NCBI GenBank assembly: GCA_028285265.1
Contig: JANQPX010000013.1
Coordinates: forward strand, 221,617-285,616
Direction: 5' to 3'
From: Geminicoccaceae bacterium
GTDB lineage: Bacteria; Pseudomonadota; Alphaproteobacteria; Geminicoccales; Geminicoccaceae
DNA: 64,000 bases
Shown: positions 60,276-64,000 of the stretch, piece after piece
Position numbering within the stretch: position 1 is the first letter of the stretch
How the letters are laid out: each line of letters opens with the position of its first letter
Notes under the pieces: model-generated
What the model saw: only the letters and a program-made list of their open reading frames with translations
Database searches by the model: none
What the model was told of the DNA's origin: nothing
Position numbers and translations under genes: made by a program

Positions 60276-60590
60276 TTAAGCCTCGGCGAAAAGACGAGGA
60301 CCTGGAATCCAATGGCCTCCTGATGCCGCGATGGAGGCGAATGACAACCGGAAGACGCCTCGCTTCTTTGTGTATGGGGGCAAACCCAATCTCCCATCGT
60401 GATCGTCGAGCCATGTCTCATAGAAAGGCTTGAACAAAAATTCAACCATTAATTGAATTCGAGACTCTGACCAGTCCTTCCTGTGGCTCGATCGGCTTCA
60501 CTTAGCTGTCGACGACTCCGATCGACACCGTCGATGATGGCCTCTTCTGACGAACCCTTTTTATCTCATGGAGACGCGCTGGCGATGTCC
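60276..60590. other. Intergenic stretch between RadC-like and glycosyltransferase genes
   Basis: About 315 bases. Short open frames (for example a basic one on the minus strand at 60205-60414 that overlaps the RadC start) lack support. No terminator was seen. Confidence 0.4.
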
Positions 60591-61886
60591 CTACTGCGTT
60601 GCCGTGACAACCGTCTTCTCGTGTGGGAATTCAGGTTGCGCTGTCGTCTTTTCGAGAACCCGCTGCCAAGCTTTGAGAGACGTGCTTGGCGCAAAGCGCC
60701 AATCGAAGGCTTGTCTCGCGTTCCTCGACATCATGGCGAGTTCGTCGCCATTCTGCATGACGTTCACAATCGATTGACGCCAATCGCCGATTCGATTTGG
60801 CGAGAGCGTGAGACCGAAGCGTGATCGGTAAATGTCCTTTGCCATGTCGCTATCCAGGTCACCGATGAAAGCGACCGGCCGTCCTGCCGCGAGAATGCCG
60901 TAGAACTTTGAAGGGGCGATAAATTTCTGGCAGCCACTTCGGAGACTGATCAGATGAATATCAGGTGCCGAGAGGCTAAGGCTGAGATCGCGTCGGGATT
61001 GGTAGGGTTGGAAGACAACATGATCAAAGCCCTCCGCTCGGCATTGTTGCTGTAGCCATGTCATCCCATGTCCGGCACCGATGAACAGCATCTTCAGCTT
61101 GGGAATGCCGGCAAGCTCCTGCACGAGCCTATAGACACTTTCAGGAACATGGGCCCGGCCCAGATTGCCGGAATAGCCAATGACGAAATCTTCCTGGAGA
61201 TGCCACTTGTCCCGCAATGTGTTCTCATCTTTGGGAATCGGCGTTATCTGTCTGTCGCACCAATTGTTGATCACCAAGACGCGGTCGCGATGGATCCCTT
61301 GATGAAGCAGTGTGAGGCGCATTTCCTTCGAAATTGCGACGGTGTAGTCCGCCCGGCGAAGCGCAAAGTTTCGCGCAGCAGAAAGCAGGCTTCGATAACC
61401 GGAAAAATGCGATTGCTTCATCAGTGCATAGGCCACTTCTGGGAAGAGATCCTGGCACCAATTGACGAGCTTGGCACGCCGCAACCGCGCAGCCATAAAG
61501 GCAAAGAGCTGGATAAAAGGCGGATCGGTCTTGGCGACGACGATATCCCCAGCCCTCAGAAATCTGATGAGGGCCACCATCGCAAACAGGTTGAAGGTCA
61601 CGAGATCGAGGAGCCGGCCCAGCATTGACGAGCGGTCATAAGCCGTCGTCCAGACGCGGTGAATATTCACGCCGTTACACTGCTCTGCACCCTCCAGCTT
61701 TTGATCGGCCGAGGAATAGTGAAGCCTGCTGGTTACAACGGTGACGTCCGATCCGTTCCTTGCCATATGCTCGGCAAGATCGGTGAGCAACTGCCCGGTT
61801 GCCGACTCGTCGGGCCAGTAAAATCGATTCACAAAGACAATCTTGGATCGACGTCCTGCCGAGCCGGAATATAGGTTGCCTTGCAT
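60591..61886 (-). CDS. Family 4 glycosyltransferase (WbuB-like)
   Basis: This 431-residue GT-B enzyme forms sugar bonds in the exopolysaccharide repeat. Marks are IVFVNRFYWPDESATGQLLTDLAEHMARNGSDVTVVTS at the N-terminus, KLVNWCQDLFPEVAYALMKQ, FVIGYSGNLGRAHVPESV in the acceptor half and ISLRSGCQKFIAPSKFYGILAAGRPVAFIGDLDSDMA as the EX7E-like nucleotide-sugar region with the SKFYGILAAGRPV loop. These match the WbuB/colanic-acid-type group. The ATG at 61886 (GAGG upstream) is chosen over an in-frame start at 61934. The sugar is unknown. Confidence 0.9.
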   Translation of the reverse strand: MQGNLYSGSAGRRSKIVFVNRFYWPDESATGQLLTDLAEHMARNGSDVTVVTSRLHYSSADQKLEGAEQCNGVNIHRVWTTAYDRSSMLGRLLDLVTFNLFAMVALIRFLRAGDIVVAKTDPPFIQLFAFMAARLRRAKLVNWCQDLFPEVAYALMKQSHFSGYRSLLSAARNFALRRADYTVAISKEMRLTLLHQGIHRDRVLVINNWCDRQITPIPKDENTLRDKWHLQEDFVIGYSGNLGRAHVPESVYRLVQELAGIPKLKMLFIGAGHGMTWLQQQCRAEGFDHVVFQPYQSRRDLSLSLSAPDIHLISLRSGCQKFIAPSKFYGILAAGRPVAFIGDLDSDMAKDIYRSRFGLTLSPNRIGDWRQSIVNVMQNGDELAMMSRNARQAFDWRFAPSTSLKAWQRVLEKTTAQPEFPHEKTVVTATQ

Positions 61887-62000
61887 CCAGAGAACCTCGT
61901 ACTTCCAGAGAACTACGAGGCAGAGTCCGCCCATCGTTTTATTTCAGCTCACTCGTTTAACGAGCTTTCGCGTTGATCGATAAATCCCTCAAATTTCCAA

Positions 62001-63446
62001 TTACATTCGACTACTCACGACATCAAGACTACTTGCGCCCTTTGCGCTTTTATTCACTTTCTCACCATTAATCACAGTATCCACCGTCATGATCATAATC
62101 TTCAAATCGAAAAGCAAGGAGAAATTTCTAATATAGTAAATATCAAGCGGCATCTTGAGATCATTGTCGATCTTTTTTCCACCATTAACTTGCGCCCAAC
62201 CGGTAATTCCCGGGCGAATACAATATCGCTCCGCAAGTGTATGAGCTTCCTTTGGCATGTCCCGTGGGAGCAACGGTCGTGGCCCAACCAAACTCATGTC
62301 ACCTTTCAGGACATTCCAAAGCTGAGGGATCTCATCAACCCGCGTTGCCCTAAGAAGGGATCCAAACCACGTGATACGCTCGTCATCAGCCAAAGACCGC
62401 CCCTCTTTATCGATCGGCGGCTTCATCGTGCGAAATTTAAGGAGACGGAACTCGCGCAGGTCTTTACCCGCACGGACCTGGACAAAAAAGACCGGCGCTC
62501 CATCCGTCAGATAGATCACACAGCCGATCAGGACCAAAAGCGGTGACAGGAGAAACAACGCCGTCGAGGCAACAACAACATCCATCAGGCGCTTCATCCC
62601 GGTATAGGCCTTCCGCCCCGACCCAGGAGGCGCCAGATCCAGGACGGACGCGTGCGATCGGTGGTCGAACTGAACGGTCTCGATGTCTCTTGACCGCAAA
62701 AGCGAGAGGTCGGTTGCCACCAACTCTTGAATCTGAACTGCGTCTCTCTCGGACCGTGAGTCGCCGAGCATTATGACCTGTGGCGACCGTCCGGTTACCT
62801 CCAAGGATGCGAAGATCTCCTTGAGCTGCCGCGTACTACCCAGGATTTCGACACCATGCAGCAGCCTTCCCCGTTCGGCATCATCGCTAATGATACCGAC
62901 GAGATCGGCATGGAACCCGTGGACGCGATGGAAGGCTTGGATCGCCGCTGATGCTTCGTCCAGGTTCGCATGGATGACAACCCGATGGGCTGTGCCACGC
63001 TGCTTGCTGAGCCGACGGCGCTGATAGGCCTTGACCATGCTGCAGTAGATAATTCGGGTACTGCAAAGCCCAGCAAAGGCAATGGCCCAAAACAAAATCA
63101 GGACAGAGCGTGACACGCCATTGAGGCGATCAACGAAGAACATCGCAAGCAGGAACAGCGCCACGATGACGAATAAGGCTTTCACCACCGTCAGCAGTTC
63201 GTCCGACGATGCATAGCGCCACATGCTTTGCTGAACGCGCATCAGCCGCCAAACCAACGGTGTGATGATGAGCAATAAGACAGTGCCGTAAATGGCGGGG
63301 AAGACTTGATACGGACCCAGATCGAAGTTTTCACGAAGCGCGATCGCGATCGGAAACGCAACGGCGACAACGATGATATCGTGCGCCAAGATGAGGACTC
63401 GTCGACTGCGCGGCTGGGCCAGCCAACTACCGAGGGAACGCATCAT
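62001..63446 (-). CDS. Undecaprenyl-phosphate sugar phosphotransferase (initiating enzyme)
   Basis: This 481-residue enzyme starts repeat-unit assembly by moving a sugar phosphate to undecaprenyl phosphate. It has four or five N-terminal helices (residues 17-130), a CoA-binding-like middle region (VVIHANLDEASAAIQAFHRV), and a C-terminal bacterial sugar transferase domain. The latter shows KRLMDVVVASTALFLLSPLLVLIGCVIYLTDGAPVFFVQVRAGKDLREFRLLKFRTM and LRATRVDEIPQLWNVLKGDMSLVGPRPLLPRDM, of the PF02397/WcaJ type. Both tandem ATGs (63446, 63443) could be used. The sugar is not told by sequence. Confidence 0.93.
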   Translation of the reverse strand: MMRSLGSWLAQPRSRRVLILAHDIIVVAVAFPIAIALRENFDLGPYQVFPAIYGTVLLLIITPLVWRLMRVQQSMWRYASSDELLTVVKALFVIVALFLLAMFFVDRLNGVSRSVLILFWAIAFAGLCSTRIIYCSMVKAYQRRRLSKQRGTAHRVVIHANLDEASAAIQAFHRVHGFHADLVGIISDDAERGRLLHGVEILGSTRQLKEIFASLEVTGRSPQVIMLGDSRSERDAVQIQELVATDLSLLRSRDIETVQFDHRSHASVLDLAPPGSGRKAYTGMKRLMDVVVASTALFLLSPLLVLIGCVIYLTDGAPVFFVQVRAGKDLREFRLLKFRTMKPPIDKEGRSLADDERITWFGSLLRATRVDEIPQLWNVLKGDMSLVGPRPLLPRDMPKEAHTLAERYCIRPGITGWAQVNGGKKIDNDLKMPLDIYYIRNFSLLFDLKIMIMTVDTVINGEKVNKSAKGASSLDVVSSRM

Positions 63447-63822
63447 CGGCGCTGCATCTCCGGCTTGAAGGGACGACGGCGATGCACTGCCGACACCACG
63501 GATTGGCTGTTAGAAATCTTGAAAATGCACCCATTGATCATGCATGTCTCTGCCGAAAGTCCATATCCCGAATCTATGATGGGATATCGAGGCAAAGCAA
63601 CCTTAAAGTGCATTATATTAGAAAATAATGATCTTATAGGTTGTATTCACGCAGAGACCGTATAACGTCTATCCTACTTGAATTATAACGTTTTCAGTAG
63701 AAATGGGGCTTTCAGGCGCCCTCTGTCACGACTCCCTTCAACGGACGTGAACTGACGACAATCCAAGTGAATTCTACCTGACCAAGACGACCAACAAGGC
63801 ATCTGGTCTTCTGTCAAAGAGA
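63447..63822. other. Intergenic stretch upstream of the sugar phosphotransferase
   Basis: About 375 bases. It contains a dyad (ATATCCC and GGGATAT, annotated separately) and a very A/T-rich segment (about 63610-63690) that likely holds the promoter of the minus-strand phosphotransferase. No gene is supported. Confidence 0.5.
63563..63587. promoter_or_regulatory. Dyad ATATCCC-N11-GGGATAT
   Basis: Perfect seven-base arms (63563-63569 and 63581-63587) separated by 11 bases, upstream of the initiating sugar phosphotransferase gene. The size and spacing suit a dimeric regulator. Which protein binds is unknown. Confidence 0.5.
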
Positions 63823-64000
63823 TCAGCCGAGTTTGGCCCAATCTCGGGGTCCCTGTTCATCGAGAACCTGGAGGAGATAGCGGCCGTAATCGGTTTTGAG
63901 GAGCGGTTCGGCCAGGGTCTCCAGTGCGGCATTGTCGATATAGCCGAGGCGATAGGCGATTTCTTCCAGACAGGCGATTTGGAAGCCCTGACGCTGTTGG
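63823..64000 (-). CDS. rfbA: Glucose-1-phosphate thymidylyltransferase, 3' end only
   Basis: The last 58 codons of a gene read inward from the window end and stop with TGA at 63825-63823. The product fragment carries RQGFQIACLEEIAYRLGYID and LAEPLLKTDYGRYLLQVL, which match the C-terminus of RfbA/RmlA. This enzyme makes dTDP-glucose, the first step of dTDP-rhamnose synthesis. The start lies beyond the window. It implies rhamnose or a related dTDP-sugar in the polysaccharide made by this locus. Confidence 0.85.
   Translation of the reverse strand, partial: QQRQGFQIACLEEIAYRLGYIDNAALETLAEPLLKTDYGRYLLQVLDEQGPRDWAKLG

Noticed and set aside
60205..60414. Small basic open frame upstream of the RadC-like gene
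   Set aside because: It overlaps the start of the RadC-like gene in another frame, has no ribosome binding site and no recognisable family.
1..64000. CRISPR array, tRNA or rRNA genes, integrase or transposase
   Set aside because: No regular repeat-spacer pattern, tRNA cloverleaf, rRNA-like stretch or recombinase motif was seen on either strand.

Overview
The window looks like the chromosome of a free-living, probably marine, alphaproteobacterium. This is an inference from gene content: a TRAP transporter (dctPQM type), polar amino-acid ABC operons, a choline-sulfatase, a DmdA-like aminomethyltransferase, DUF2927, DUF1989, DUF2867 and DUF1330 proteins, a membrane-anchored LuxR regulator and moderately GC-rich DNA with strong GGAGG-type ribosome binding sites. 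I found no rRNA or tRNA genes, CRISPR array, transposase or prophage module.

Region 1 (1-4.6 kb): a secreted DUF2927 protein, a hipBA toxin-antitoxin operon with three identical palindromic operators, and a candidate polymorphic toxin. The toxin has a Ser/Gly-rich N-terminus and a C-terminal RelA/SpoT-like nucleotidyltransferase domain, and a small acidic protein that may be its immunity partner follows it. Region 2 (4.7-13.2 kb): a polar amino-acid ABC importer, a TRAP transporter, a polysaccharide-deacetylase family enzyme, an MFS transporter and a VOC protein. Region 3 (13.6-25.3 kb): mostly single enzymes and stress genes: a possible tiny basic protein, a cupin, exported MsrA, a DUF1989 protein, an FAD oxidoreductase divergent from an HxlR regulator with a large palindrome between them, CcdA plus an exported thioredoxin, an Asp/Glu racemase-like protein without its usual cysteines, a DmdA-like protein, a GNAT and two lipoproteins.

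Region 4 (25.4-34.1 kb): DUF2867, SDR and LysR genes, two DUF1330 genes (one fused to a duplicated cupin but broken by an in-frame TGA), an orphan branched-chain-type binding protein, an esterase and an EamA transporter. Region 5 (34.5-43.6 kb) is envelope and signalling: a beta-barrel protein, a 560-residue exported repeat protein, a membrane-tethered LuxR regulator, and two divergent cysteine-free proteins with a molybdopterin-oxidoreductase-like fold. One of these is translationally coupled to a GGDEF-EAL protein. Region 6 (43.7-50.5 kb): a five-gene ABC/aminotransferase operon divergent from betC, then a second beta-barrel protein.

Region 7 (51-64 kb) is an exopolysaccharide locus: a WecG/TagA glycosyltransferase, two Wzz/tyrosine-kinase (BY-kinase) fusions in opposite orientations, a Wzy/ligase-like membrane protein, a RadC-type JAB protein, a family 4 glycosyltransferase, an initiating sugar transferase, and the 3' end of rfbA running off the window.

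The best candidates for something undescribed are the RelA/SpoT-like toxin with its small partner, the cysteine-free molybdopterin-fold protein coupled to GGDEF-EAL, and the TGA-interrupted DUF1330-bicupin gene. All functional statements rest on reading motifs; no database search was run.
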